A DNA stretch of 34,660 nt from contig JAJVHZ010000039.1 of the NCBI GenBank assembly GCA_022072255.1, positions 1-34,660 of the forward strand. The letters are read 5' to 3'. A program made the translations under genes and the position numbers. The notes below the pieces were generated by a model, which searched no databases, was not told the origin of the DNA, and saw nothing but the letters and a program-made list of their open reading frames with translations. Every line of letters starts with the position of its first letter. Within the stretch, counting starts at the first letter, position 1. Positions 18,083 through 25,550 of this stretch are shown piece after piece. This DNA is from Gammaproteobacteria bacterium (lineage in GTDB: Bacteria > Pseudomonadota > Gammaproteobacteria > JAJPIJ01).

Positions 18083-18856
18083 ATGGCCGAGGCGATGACC
18101 GACAAACCCGTCCGCCGGCTCGCGCTGGTGGGCGAGAGCGGGCGCGTCGATTCCGAGCTGCTGCGGCTGGCGGCGATGTTCGCGGAGCCGGCGCGCGTGG
18201 ACGAGCTGCTCGGCCTGTTCGTCGAGGACGTGACGCTGATCCGCGCCGCGGAGCTGCCGGTGACGCGCGAGATCGGCGTGGTCTCCGGCCGGGTCCGCGA
18301 GCTGGACCCGGGCGGTGTGCTGGCACTGATGCAGCGGCAGGCCGACATCCTGCGCGAGCAGCTCGCCGCGATCGCCGCGGAACTGCAGCTGCCGCTGTCG
18401 TTCCGGATCGCGCGCGGCCGGCTGCTCGAGCAGGCGATGCTGCTGCTGCCCACGGTGGACATGCTGTTCGTGTGCGCCCGCCAGGGCAGGGTGATGTCCG
18501 CACGTCCGGCCGCGGCACGCGACGGCACGGTCTCGGCGCTGATCGAGCCCGGCAACGACTCCGGGCGCGTGCTCGACGCGGCGTGGCGCCTGGCCGGCGG
18601 CCGGCCCGATCGCCTGCTGTGCATCGTGCCGGCACGCGCGGACGTCAGCATTCATGCGGTGCGCCGGCTCGTCGCCGATCGCATCGGCACGCGTCCGGAG
18701 GCGGTGCACGTGCTGGCGCACACGGGCGCCGTCGAGGACCTGTCCAGGTCGATGCGCAGGTACCGGTCCTCCGTGCTGGTGCTGTCGGCCGCCGCCGCCG
18801 GCGCGCTCACCGAAGAACTGGGCGCATTGTTCGACTCGGTCCTGTTCGTCTCCTAG
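18083..18856 (+). CDS. USP-like protein of the Lon-protease operon
   Basis: A 257-residue soluble protein beginning 4 bp after the protease stop (GGAGATAGGCCGATG), so almost certainly co-translated with it. The N-terminal half has a short Rossmann-like strand (RRLALVGES), a segment LLGLFVEDVTLIRAAELPVTREI (about residues 42-64) reminiscent of universal stress protein domains found beside such proteases, and a long amphipathic helix. The C-terminal half has alternating strands and helices (DMLFVCA, DRLLCIVPA, SSVLVLSA), suggesting a second alpha/beta domain. The classical USP ATP-binding loop (GxxGxxxxxxxGS) is not evident, so nucleotide binding is doubtful. The co-occurrence suggests an adaptor or regulator for the protease, but that is inference from position. 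Confidence 0.7.
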   Translation: MAEAMTDKPVRRLALVGESGRVDSELLRLAAMFAEPARVDELLGLFVEDVTLIRAAELPVTREIGVVSGRVRELDPGGVLALMQRQADILREQLAAIAAELQLPLSFRIARGRLLEQAMLLLPTVDMLFVCARQGRVMSARPAAARDGTVSALIEPGNDSGRVLDAAWRLAGGRPDRLLCIVPARADVSIHAVRRLVADRIGTRPEAVHVLAHTGAVEDLSRSMRRYRSSVLVLSAAAAGALTEELGALFDSVLFVS

Positions 18857-18951
18857 CCCGGGTTCGGGAAAACCGTCGCGGCGTGGTTGCCTGCGTGTCC
18901 AGCGAGTGTCGATAATCCGGGTCTTGCGACGCACGAGGAGCGGCACTCACC

Positions 18952-19926
18952 ATGACCTACGCGATTCGATTTGCGGAAACCGGCGGACCGGAGGTGCTGC
19001 GGGCCGAGGACGTCGCGGTGCCGCCGCCGGCGGCCGGCGAGGCGACGGTGCGCCAGCAGGCGGTGGGCGTGAACTACATCGACATCTATCACCGCACCGG
19101 CGCGTATCCGGTGCCGCTGCCCTCGGGCATCGGCGTGGAGGGCGCCGGCGTGGTGGCGGCCCTCGGTCCCGGCGTCACCGGCATCGCCGTCGGCGATCGC
19201 GTGGGCTACGCGGGCGGGCCGCCGGGCTCCTACGCCGAAGTGCGCAACCTGCCGGCCGATCGGTTGGTGAAGCTGCCCGACGGCGTCGGCTTCGAGCAGG
19301 CGGCGGGGATGATGCTGAAGGGCCTCACGGCGCAATACCTGCTGCGGCGGACCTACCGCGTGCAGCCGGGCGACACCATCCTGGTGCATGCGGCCGCGGG
19401 CGGCGTCGGCCTCATCATGTGCCAGTGGGCCAGGGCGCTGGGCGCCCGCGTCATCGGCACGGTGGGCTCGGATGCCAAGGCGGAGCTGGCGCGCGCGCAC
19501 GGCTGCGATCATCCCGTGGTGTACACGCGCGAGGACTTCGCCGAGCGCGTGCGCGAGCTCACCGGCGGGGAGGGCGTGCCCGTGGTCTACGACTCCATCG
19601 GCAAGGACACCTTCATGGATTCGCTCACCTGCCTGCGGCCGCTCGGGATGATGGTGAGCTTCGGCAACGCCTCGGGCGCGGTGCCGCCGTTCGACACCGG
19701 GGTTCTCGCGCGGCTGGGATCGCTGTTCCTCACGCGCCCGACGCTGTTTGCCTATGCCGCCAGGCGCAGCGACCTGCTGGCCATGGCCGCGGAGCTGTTC
19801 GAGGTGGTCGTCTCGGGCAAGGTGCGGATCGACGTCGCGCAGCGTTATCCACTGCGCGAGGCGGCGCAGGCGCATCGCGATCTCGAGGCCCGCCGCACCA
19901 CCGGCTCCACGGTCCTCACGCCCTGA
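18952..19926 (+). CDS. qorA: NADPH:quinone oxidoreductase, zeta-crystallin type
   Basis: A 324-residue medium-chain dehydrogenase/reductase without structural zinc. The N-terminal GroES-like domain (1-125) has VNYIDIYHRTGAYPVPLPSGIGVEGAGVV in pieces characteristic of Qor, and the Rossmann domain carries HAAAGGVGLIMCQWA (about 145-159) as the NADPH-binding glycine motif. FMDSLTCLRPLGMMVSFGNASG follows, as in E. coli QorA. The enzyme reduces quinones one electron at a time with NADPH in the cytoplasm and is linked to oxidative stress. An ATG at 18952 follows GAGGAG by about 11 bases. It lies 95 bp after the USP-like gene and might be read from that operon or from its own promoter. Identity to the family is firm; physiological substrate is not. 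Confidence 0.92.
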   Translation: MTYAIRFAETGGPEVLRAEDVAVPPPAAGEATVRQQAVGVNYIDIYHRTGAYPVPLPSGIGVEGAGVVAALGPGVTGIAVGDRVGYAGGPPGSYAEVRNLPADRLVKLPDGVGFEQAAGMMLKGLTAQYLLRRTYRVQPGDTILVHAAAGGVGLIMCQWARALGARVIGTVGSDAKAELARAHGCDHPVVYTREDFAERVRELTGGEGVPVVYDSIGKDTFMDSLTCLRPLGMMVSFGNASGAVPPFDTGVLARLGSLFLTRPTLFAYAARRSDLLAMAAELFEVVVSGKVRIDVAQRYPLREAAQAHRDLEARRTTGSTVLTP

Positions 19927-20001
19927 TGCGCGGTCGCCGCCGCGTGGCTCGAAGGTTCTGGCGCGTCGAGGCGCCTGTGCGGACGGGCTGAGGAGACGAT
20001 C

Positions 20002-20271
20002 ATGAAGACTCGGGAAGGGGTTTCGATACCGGTGGGGCTGGTGGTCCTGGAGGCCATCGGCCTGGTGCTGATCGCGCTCGGCCTGGTGAAGATCGCGAGC
20101 GGCACCGACCTGCTTCCGGAGGTCATGCGGTTCGGCAACTACCCGCTCGTGTTTCTGGTCGTCGGAGTGGCGCTGCTCGTGCCGTTCAACGTGCACATGA
20201 TCAGGATCATCATGACACGCGCCGCCGCGACGCGGCCTACCTCCTCCAATCCTCCCGACCGGAATTTCTGA
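20002..20271 (+). CDS. Small two-helix membrane protein, DUF1418 (YbjC)-like
   Basis: An 89-residue protein with two membrane helices (about residues 10-30 and 46-68) joined by a short polar loop (ASGTDLLPEVMRFGN), then a polar tail. The layout and wording (IPVGLVVLEAIG in the first helix, LLPE in the loop) resemble E. coli YbjC of the DUF1418 family, recalled from memory; the match is moderate. A ribosome-binding site GAGGAG lies about 7 bases before the ATG. The stop is one base before the ATG of the next gene (TGACATG), so the two are probably one operon. Function unknown. Confidence 0.68.
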   Translation: MKTREGVSIPVGLVVLEAIGLVLIALGLVKIASGTDLLPEVMRFGNYPLVFLVVGVALLVPFNVHMIRIIMTRAAATRPTSSNPPDRNF

Positions 20272-20272
20272 C

Positions 20273-20764
20273 ATGAACGACACCGCCATGCTCGCCGGCT
20301 ATTTCGCGGCCCACGCCGTCTGGAGCGTCTCCGGGGGCGAGACGATGATCCCGCTGCTCGCCTTCGAGAAGTTCATCGGCATGCGCGAGCTGACACGACT
20401 GGAGAACCCCGATGCGGGCGAGGCGGTGAAGGCGGGGCACGAGTGGCTGCAGAGCAATCCCGATGCCGCCCTGCGCGCGGTCCTGATCTTCGACGGCTAC
20501 GTCACCCGCGAGTCCGGCGAGAAGGCCGACGCCCTCATCATACAGGCGCGCCTGTACGGCAAGGAGCCGGGCTCCTTCACCATGACGGTTCCCTACCGGA
20601 ACGCGAGACACGAGAAGGGTTTTCTGATCTTCCGCCCGAGCGTGGAGCAGTTGAGCGATGCGCAGACGAGCATCGCCGATCTCTCCCAGGCCTTCTTCCG
20701 CGGCGTCAATCAGCACCGGCAGGCCGCGCCGGTGTGGGCCCGGCACTTCGATCCCCAGGCCTGA
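20273..20764 (+). CDS. Conserved-looking hypothetical protein
   Basis: A 163-residue soluble alpha/beta protein, start ATG at 20273 one base after the stop of the preceding small membrane gene, so translation is likely coupled. There is no signal peptide or membrane segment. Segments such as AVLIFDGYVTRESGEKADALIIQARLYG in pieces suggest a mixed beta-sheet core, and VEQLSDAQTSIADLSQAFFRGVNQH near the C-terminus a long helix. I do not recognise a named domain or catalytic motif. It ends 128 bp before the convergent end of the DUF1631-like gene. Confidence 0.65.
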   Translation: MNDTAMLAGYFAAHAVWSVSGGETMIPLLAFEKFIGMRELTRLENPDAGEAVKAGHEWLQSNPDAALRAVLIFDGYVTRESGEKADALIIQARLYGKEPGSFTMTVPYRNARHEKGFLIFRPSVEQLSDAQTSIADLSQAFFRGVNQHRQAAPVWARHFDPQA

Positions 20765-20800
20765 GTCCGCCCGCGCAGCGCGGGCCCCGTCACGGCAACC

Positions 20801-20819
20801 GCACGGCGAAACGCCGTGC
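20801..20819. terminator. Strong hairpin in convergent gap, terminator-like
   Basis: A perfect 8-bp stem (GCACGGCG and CGCCGTGC) with an AAA triloop lies between the convergent ends at 20764 and 20893. A second hairpin (CCCGCG, CAG loop, CGCGGG) sits at 20770-20784, just after the plus-strand stop. No T-run follows either stem on either strand, so intrinsic termination is only probable. Confidence 0.4.
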
Positions 20820-20892
20820 CGTCCAGGCGATGACGCCGAAGCAATCGACCGTCAGCGCCGCGCAGGCGAGCAGGCTCGCCCGGAAAGGGGAA

Positions 20893-21981
20893 TCAGGATC
20901 TCGAGGTGCTGATCGCGTCCGTGAGGCCGGCAGCGAGCCCCGCGTAGAAGGCGCCCAGGTTCTGCACACTGTCGGCCAGGGCATCGTTGACGAGCGCCTG
21001 GACGTTCGCACCCGATGGCCAGTGACGAAGCATGGCCTCCGCCGCGAGCGCACAAACGACGGCGATGCCGAGGGGGTCATTCGCCTCCGTGACCGGTGCA
21101 TCGGTCAGCCGCGCCAGGCCGCGCTCCCACTGCCGCATCGGCTCGCAAGAGGGCGCGTCCTCGAGGACGCGGCCGAGCTCCTCGGAGTCCAGCGCCGCGC
21201 TCAACCCGACAGTCGCAGTGAGGTCGGCGACGGCGCTCGCGGAGCCCTGCGGGTCGTCCTGGCTCGTGTAGCGGCCCGGGTCGAAGGCGCATTCCGCCTG
21301 CGTGGCGAGGCAGGCCGCGATCTCGCTCGCCAGCTTTTCCCTCGACATGACGAAGCTCAGGTAGCAGTCGTCGAGCTGATGCTGCATCGTCTTCTCCGAT
21401 TCGCTGCTCAGACGGGCGAACAGCCGCGAGTCGAGCCCGTCCATCAGCGCGACGGCCCACTTCGTTCCCAGGTCCAGGGCTATGGCCCGGCAGCGGGACG
21501 CGGTATCGGTCAGGGGCTCCGGTATGCTTCGAGCGGGTGTTGCCGCGGGCGGAGCGGCGGGAGTTTCCGGGTCCGAACGCACCTGCGTCAGGCGGGCAGC
21601 GACCGGACGGGGCTTGGCACGTCCCTCGGCGATCAGGGCGCGCAGCAGCCCCTCGATGACGCTCGGGCCCGGCTCGAGCAGCCTCGCGGTGAAAAAATTG
21701 CCGTCCGCGCCGATGACCGCCGCCCGGATGGGGAGTATGCGCCAGATCTCGCCAGTGCGATGCGAGATGTGTATGACTATCTTCCGGCCGGACTTGAGAC
21801 GGTCGGGAGACAGCACCGCCGGTCCGGCCAGCATCAGGCGCATCTCGGTGGCACAGAGCTGCGTGATCCAGCAGGCCGCGCCATAGGTGCAGAACCCGGT
21901 CACCAGCGCGCCGAGCCAGACGGCGTAGCGCTGTCCGCCTGTATCCTCGACCCGGGGCGTGCTCTGTTCCGACTGTTGCAT
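20893..21981 (-). CDS. Uncharacterised protein, weakly DUF1631-like, next to kinase
   Basis: A 362-residue protein. A hydrophobic stretch near residues 21-40 may be a membrane segment. A beta-rich region follows at about 45-115 (GRKIVIHISHRTGEIWRILP, then ARLLEPGPSVIEGLLRALI), which could be PilZ-like. After a Pro/Ala-rich linker (about 125-160), a helical C-terminal region begins with LDSRLFARLSSESEKTMQHQLDDCYLSF, which recalls the N-terminal part of the DUF1631 family of Pseudomonas and relatives. It sits 84 bp downstream of the Ser/Thr kinase gene on the same strand, so it could be the kinase's co-transcribed partner or substrate. The ATG at 21981 has no obvious ribosome-binding site. Both domain suggestions are tentative. 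Confidence 0.6.
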   Translation of the reverse strand: MQQSEQSTPRVEDTGGQRYAVWLGALVTGFCTYGAACWITQLCATEMRLMLAGPAVLSPDRLKSGRKIVIHISHRTGEIWRILPIRAAVIGADGNFFTARLLEPGPSVIEGLLRALIAEGRAKPRPVAARLTQVRSDPETPAAPPAATPARSIPEPLTDTASRCRAIALDLGTKWAVALMDGLDSRLFARLSSESEKTMQHQLDDCYLSFVMSREKLASEIAACLATQAECAFDPGRYTSQDDPQGSASAVADLTATVGLSAALDSEELGRVLEDAPSCEPMRQWERGLARLTDAPVTEANDPLGIAVVCALAAEAMLRHWPSGANVQALVNDALADSVQNLGAFYAGLAAGLTDAISTSRS

Positions 21982-22065
21982 AGGTGTCGACGCGTACTGC
22001 CCGCTCGTTTTCCGTCCTTCCCCGGGGTATCGGAACGAATCGAGGGAACTTGAACGGGCTGCGCG

Positions 22066-23352
22066 CTATCCAGGTATCGAAAGGCGTTCGATCGTGGCCG
22101 TCAGGCGCACGATGACCGTGCGCAGGAAGGCGCGCAGGAACTTGATCTGGCACTCCGAGGAGGTCTTCTTCATGACGGTGGGGTTGAACTGCATCAGGGT
22201 GATGCGCGTCTTCGCGACGATCGACGCGGCGCGCTTGGTGCGCATCAGGTAACCCATCTCACCGATGCAGTCGCCCTGGTGCAGGGCGCTCAGCTCCTTG
22301 TCTCCCTTGCGGACCGCGGCCTCGCCGTCGACGATGACGTAGAAGGATTCGTCGAGTTCGCCCTCGACGATGATCTGCTTGCCCGCTTCGGCGCTGATCC
22401 ATATTCCAACGTTGACAAGCTCGCGCAATTCCGCGTCCGTGAACTCCTGGAAGAACGGCAGCCTTCTCACGCAGGCGAACCGCTCGTCGATGTCGATCTG
22501 CCTGGCCGCCTTCATCAGCAGCCGCTCGAAGGCGTTGCTGAGGTCGGTGGCCAGATCGAGCGCGGAGGCGTAGCGGTCGGAAGGGTTCTTCGCGAGCGCC
22601 CTGGCGACGATCGCCTCGAGCAGCTCGTCGAGTTCCGGCCGATGCTGCCGTATCGGTGGCGGGTCCTCGTTCATGATCTTCTGGATGAGGAGCGGGAAGT
22701 TGTCCGCGGCGAACGGACTCCGACCGGTCAGCAATTCGTACATGATCACGCCCAGCGAGAACACGTCGGTCCGGGCGGTAAGGGTCTGATCGCTGATCTG
22801 CTCCGGGGACATGTAGCGCGGCGAACCGGCCACGCCCAGCACCATCGTCTGATCGGAATCGGTGCGGTTGAGGTAGGCGATGCCGAAGTCGCCGATCTTC
22901 ACCTCGAAATCCCCGGAGACCAGGATATTCCCGGGCTTGATGTCGCGATGGATGATCCCCTGCCGGTGCGCGTAGTCCAGCGCCTTGGCGCATTTGAAGA
23001 TGACCTCGATCACCCGGCCGAGGGGCAGCAGACCCTCGGGCCTGCACGCGGGCTTCAGCGTCGCGCCGCCCTCGATGTATTCCATGACGATGTAGCAATT
23101 GTCGCCGTCCACGCCCGCGTCGAAGATGCGGACGATGTTCGGATGGGTGAGCAGCCCCGCCGTACGGGCCTCGTTGAAGAACATCTTGCGGAACCGCGCA
23201 CCGGACTCCTCTTCCCTGAGCTGCTCGGCGTGCGCGATCTTGATGGCCACGGGCTGGTCGGCATAGGGATCGTGGCCAAGGTAGACGGTGCCCATGCCGC
23301 CGCGGCTGATCTCCCTGCTGATTATGTACTTGCCTACCTTGCCGAATGCCAT
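22066..23352 (-). CDS. Hanks-type Ser/Thr protein kinase fused to a cyclic-nucleotide-binding domain
   Basis: A 428-residue soluble protein. The kinase domain covers about residues 9-275: glycine loop SRGGMGTVYLG (16-26), ATP lysine Lys38 in VAIK, helix-C Glu61, catalytic HRDIKPGN (135-142, Asp137), DFG 155-157, and activation segment with SPRYMSPEQ. The C-terminal domain (about 295-400) is a cNMP-binding beta-roll with ESFYVIVDGEAAV, and the phosphate-binding cassette GEMGYLMRTKRAASIV with the expected Glu and Arg. There is no membrane segment, unlike PASTA kinases. The architecture suggests kinase activity controlled by cAMP, cGMP or a related nucleotide, the domain order being reversed from eukaryotic PKG. 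An ATG at 23352 is preceded by GGAGA about 9 bases upstream. The 84-bp gap to the next gene suggests an operon. Confidence 0.93.
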   Translation of the reverse strand: MAFGKVGKYIISREISRGGMGTVYLGHDPYADQPVAIKIAHAEQLREEESGARFRKMFFNEARTAGLLTHPNIVRIFDAGVDGDNCYIVMEYIEGGATLKPACRPEGLLPLGRVIEVIFKCAKALDYAHRQGIIHRDIKPGNILVSGDFEVKIGDFGIAYLNRTDSDQTMVLGVAGSPRYMSPEQISDQTLTARTDVFSLGVIMYELLTGRSPFAADNFPLLIQKIMNEDPPPIRQHRPELDELLEAIVARALAKNPSDRYASALDLATDLSNAFERLLMKAARQIDIDERFACVRRLPFFQEFTDAELRELVNVGIWISAEAGKQIIVEGELDESFYVIVDGEAAVRKGDKELSALHQGDCIGEMGYLMRTKRAASIVAKTRITLMQFNPTVMKKTSSECQIKFLRAFLRTVIVRLTATIERLSIPG

Positions 23353-23561
23353 AAACGACTATCTCCGGGCCGGGTGCGCGATGCCGGCCCGGCGCTGCGG
23401 TCACGATAACCCGAAGCAGCCCGGTTCAGCACTTCCCGGGTGTCTGCTGGAGCACATATCGGCCCGGTCGGCGCATTGTTGAGGTTGGCAGCGCGAGCCG
23501 CTCCCATCCGATGGGGGAGGCGAATGCAAGGCGATGGACAGTGGCGGTGACAGCGGCACGA

Positions 23562-23903
23562 TCAGCCGGCCGGCGCCGGCAACGGGTTCGCCCGACGCCA
23601 TGCGGCGGCGAGGCGTGCGTACAGCTGCGGCGCGCCCACGAGGAGGTCCTGCAGGTCCGCATAGCCGCGACTCACGGCCTGCTGCATGAGCCACGCGGCC
23701 TGGGCGCGGATGTCGCGCTCCATGAAGCCGCGTAGTTCTCCCGCCGCGGCATGCGCGTCCGTCGACGGCACCTCACCGCCGGCGATGACGATCAGATGAG
23801 CGGCGGACGGGCGAACGCGCACGGCGCTGATCTGCAGCGCGCGCATCGCCGCCCCTACGCCAGGCGTGCGCGCTGAGGCCGGGTACGCGTCTTGACTGTT
23901 CAT
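23562..23903 (-). CDS. Small hypothetical protein
   Basis: A 113-residue, Ala-rich soluble protein with no signal peptide, Cys motif or recognised domain. Predicted structure is a short beta-strand pair (SAVRVRPSAAHLIVIAGG) followed by a long helical C-terminal half with several Trp, Tyr and Arg residues. The ATG at 23903 has a clear ribosome-binding site (GGAGAG, about 6 bases upstream), the best argument that it is expressed. It lies 209 bp upstream of the kinase gene on the same strand and could belong to the same transcript. The 250 bp before it, up to the DUF2784 gene, hold nothing recognisable. Confidence 0.5.
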   Translation of the reverse strand: MNSQDAYPASARTPGVGAAMRALQISAVRVRPSAAHLIVIAGGEVPSTDAHAAAGELRGFMERDIRAQAAWLMQQAVSRGYADLQDLLVGAPQLYARLAAAWRRANPLPAPAG

Positions 23904-24153
23904 CGTTGCTCTCCTGGCGGGCCTTGGATGACCGTCAGGGGGGCCTGAGCAAATGACAGTCCATGTGCGTTAACTCCGCGATCCGGCTTGGGATCTGCTC
24001 ATTGAGCCGCGTGTGAACGCGCATCGCAGGCCGCGACCATCGGTGGTCGGGAACGCGCGCCGCGAACTCTCGTGGCGTTGCACCTACCCCCGGCGGGGGG
24101 AAAGACGCGAGGCGCGCGCCGGCGCAAGCGCGTACGGACTTTGCCGCCAGGGA

Positions 24154-24564
24154 TCAGGCGGCATCGCGCCGGCGGCGGGGCGGGAAGAGAAACCAGCTCG
24201 CCAGCACCAGCAGGCCGAAGGCCGTGTAGACCGTGGTGAACACCCAGGCCGGCGCCTCGTAATAGAGGATCCGCTGCAGCCAGTACTGGATGAAGCTGCC
24301 GGCATAGGCCGTCTGCCCCGTCTGGCGGCGCAGCCACATCTCGAGATCGGTGAGCGGACAGACCAGGCCGAGGCAGCTTGCGGCGACCACGAAGGCGATC
24401 GCGGCGAGGTGGCACAGCCGGAACCAGAGATTGTTCACCCAGCGCCAGCGCGCCAGGTTGCCGATGACGATGATCACCAGGCCGAAGACCACGAACGCGA
24501 CCACGCCCGTGTGCACTACGAGGACCGCATCGGCCAGGAGCTGGTACCACGCCGCCGTGCTCAT
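24154..24564 (-). CDS. DUF2784 inner-membrane protein
   Basis: A 136-residue membrane protein with four hydrophobic segments (about 8-35, 45-70, 85-100 and 107-128). Family hallmarks of DUF2784 are an N-terminal LADAVLVVHTGVVAFVVFG, the central CPLTDLEMWLRRQTG motif (about residues 69-83), and GSFIQYWLQRILYYEAP after it. Function is unknown in the family. The gene lies 63 bp downstream of the 5-formyl-THF cyclo-ligase gene on the same strand and may be co-transcribed, though no functional link is apparent. Confidence 0.85.
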   Translation of the reverse strand: MSTAAWYQLLADAVLVVHTGVVAFVVFGLVIIVIGNLARWRWVNNLWFRLCHLAAIAFVVAASCLGLVCPLTDLEMWLRRQTGQTAYAGSFIQYWLQRILYYEAPAWVFTTVYTAFGLLVLASWFLFPPRRRRDAA

Positions 24565-24627
24565 TGGAACGCAGCGCGCTGCCGCCGCAGCCCGATCACC
24601 GTGTGGCCGCCGCCCGTGCGCTGCCGG

Positions 24628-25347
24628 CTACTTCGCCGGTGGATCCGTGGCGAGCTCGTGCGCGAGACATGCCGGCGAGCTGTAGCCGCCAGGTCGATGC
24701 GCGACCTTCGGCGGCTCGAGCAGCGCGAGCCGCCCGTCCTGCCGCTCGTAGACGCCGCGCTCGGTGACGACGTAATCCATCGGGATGTCGAACCACTGCG
24801 GGACTATGCTCTCGAGGCGCGCGAACTCGAAGCTCACGCCGATCGCCACGGGGTGGCCGGGCTGTCGTGCGCGCAGCGCGGCGAGCGTGCGATCGAAATA
24901 GCCGCCGCCGTAGCCCAGGCGATAGCCGGCGGCGTCGAATCCGTTCATGGGCACGATCGCGGCATCCGGCTCCACGGGCTCGCCGGCCGCGGGGTAGGGG
25001 ATGTCGTACACCCCTTTGGCCATCGCGTCACCGGGCTTCCACAGGCGGAAGATCATCGGCTGCCGCGGCGCAAGCACCACGGGCAGCGCGGTCCGCGCAC
25101 CCGCGTCGCGCAGCCTGCGGGCGAGGAAGCGCGCGTCGTACTCGTGCTTGTGGGGCCAGCAGAACGCGACGACCCCGCGCCGTAGTCCGGGAAACGCGCG
25201 CTCCATGTGCGCATCGATCGCGGTGCGGCAAGCGGTGAGCGCCGCCGCATCCACGGCGAGGCGCGCCGCGATCAGGCGCGCCCGCTCGGCCTTGCGCCAC
25301 TGCTTCAGTTCGTCACTGGTCATGGTTAAGGGGAATGGTAACTCCAT
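24628..25347 (-). CDS. 5-formyltetrahydrofolate cyclo-ligase family protein
   Basis: A 239-residue cytoplasmic protein of the 5-FCL (YgfA) family, which converts 5-formyl-THF to 5,10-methenyl-THF with ATP. Visible features are an Arg/Lys-rich N-terminal helix (LKQWRKAERARLIAAR), a segment VVAFCWPHKHEYD, the signature RLGYGGGYFDRTL (nucleotide-binding loop), and a C-terminal FDIPMDYVVTERGVY strand. Length is slightly longer than the typical 180-200 residues because of a C-terminal tail. I prefer the ATG at 25347, preceded by AAAGG with an 8-base spacer; the ATG at 25323, giving MTSDELKQ, has no ribosome-binding site. In other bacteria the gene often follows 6S RNA and zapA, which are not seen here. 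It is divergent from the outer-membrane barrel gene. Confidence 0.85.
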   Translation of the reverse strand: MELPFPLTMTSDELKQWRKAERARLIAARLAVDAAALTACRTAIDAHMERAFPGLRRGVVAFCWPHKHEYDARFLARRLRDAGARTALPVVLAPRQPMIFRLWKPGDAMAKGVYDIPYPAAGEPVEPDAAIVPMNGFDAAGYRLGYGGGYFDRTLAALRARQPGHPVAIGVSFEFARLESIVPQWFDIPMDYVVTERGVYERQDGRLALLEPPKVAHRPGGYSSPACLAHELATDPPAK

Positions 25348-25550
25348 CAGCGGTGCCTTTGCCCGTGCGACCCGCAGGCATTCGATTCCACAGCATGCCG
25401 CCGCCCTTGGCAACCGCGGATACGGTGCCGTTGCGGCCACCGGACATCCGCCCACAGGATTTGGTGGAAGGAAGTTCGGTAACTACAGAATGGCAATGGC
25501 CTTTCCCATGCATTAAACTTTGACGAGGAACCTCTTGGGGGGAGGCAGAA

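Noticed and set aside
16141-18651. An open frame of about 836 codons on the minus strand opposite the Lon-like and USP-like genes
   Set aside because: Compositionally biased and motif-free; the plus strand carries intact Walker and Ser/Lys dyad motifs.
25491-25506. Sigma-54-like TGGCA...TTTCC element before the autotransporter gene
   Set aside because: The -12 half lacks the GC of the consensus, and no enhancer-binding activator gene is nearby.
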